DNA from: an uncultured Clostridia bacterium
GTDB lineage: Bacteria; Bacillota; Clostridia; TANB77; CAG-508
Length of the DNA stretch: 6,371 nucleotides
Assembly (NCBI GenBank): GCA_934177555.1
Contig: CAKPPL010000063.1
Location: forward strand, 1 to 6,371
Direction of reading: 5' to 3'
Of this stretch, positions 6,345 to 6,371 are shown in pieces (position 1 is the stretch's first letter; every line of letters starts with the position of its first letter). Both the position numbers and the translations under genes were made by a program. The notes beneath the pieces were generated by a model that did no database searches, was not told the DNA's origin, and saw only the letters and a program-made list of their open reading frames with translations.

Positions 6345-6371
6345 TTATTTATCTTGTAAACATTCTATTCC
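6345..6371 (-). CDS. pgk: Probable phosphoglycerate kinase, extreme C-terminus (cut by window edge)
   Basis: Only eight codons and a TAA stop are visible, encoding GIECLQDK. Phosphoglycerate kinases commonly end in a pattern such as LPGI-x-x-L-x-x-K, which this matches. The canonical Firmicute order places pgk directly before tpiA. The stop (6347-6345) overlaps the tpiA AAAGGAG and leaves 16 bp before the tpiA ATG. The call depends mainly on context, since eight residues prove little alone. Confidence 0.7.
   Translation of the reverse strand, partial: GIECLQDK

Noticed and set aside
1..6371. Recoded TGA (Mycoplasma-like code), suggested by the very AT-rich sequence
   Set aside because: Trp is encoded by TGG in the genes, and all genes read full length with family-typical ends under the standard code.

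Overview
This is a compact, very AT-rich stretch (roughly 30% G+C or lower by eye). Every convincing gene lies on the minus strand, so transcription runs from the high-coordinate end to the low-coordinate end. The AT-rich codon choice (AGA for Arg, A/T third positions), the strong AGGAGG-type ribosome binding sites, the enolase N-terminus and the glycolytic gene order all point to a low-GC Firmicute. A Clostridia-like bacterium is most likely; genus cannot be told from this window. The standard genetic code fits all genes.

The right two thirds (about 6371 down to 1970) is the 3' part of a lower-glycolysis operon. In transcription order it holds the last codons of a probable pgk, then tpiA, gpmI (cofactor-independent phosphoglycerate mutase), a small non-glycolytic gene, and eno. 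The intergenic gaps are 16 to 23 bp, and none contains a visible terminator or promoter. The operon ends in a clear intrinsic terminator (12-bp perfect stem plus U tract, 1970-2002). The enzymes interconvert the triose phosphates and carry 3-phosphoglycerate through 2-phosphoglycerate to phosphoenolpyruvate.

The outlier is the gene at 3341-4006, between gpmI and eno. Its sequence resembles the YezG/EsaG (DUF600) family. Studied members are antitoxins or immunity proteins against secreted LXG/EsaD-type nuclease toxins. No toxin is in view, and the protein carries an extra C-terminal segment of about 60 residues.

The left third (1917 down to 1) is the start of a dTDP-L-rhamnose operon in the order rfbD, rfbA, rfbC (cut by the window edge). 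rfbB is not in the window. A likely promoter for this operon (extended -10 TGATATTAT) lies inside the eno terminator region, with its weak -35 in the terminator stem. RfbA activates glucose-1-phosphate to dTDP-glucose, RfbC epimerises the 4-keto intermediate, and RfbD reduces it to dTDP-L-rhamnose for surface polysaccharide.

No RNA genes, CRISPR arrays, insertion sequences or long repeats were seen. No stretch over 300 bases lacks a gene. The longest gap, 1918-2014, holds the terminator and promoter.
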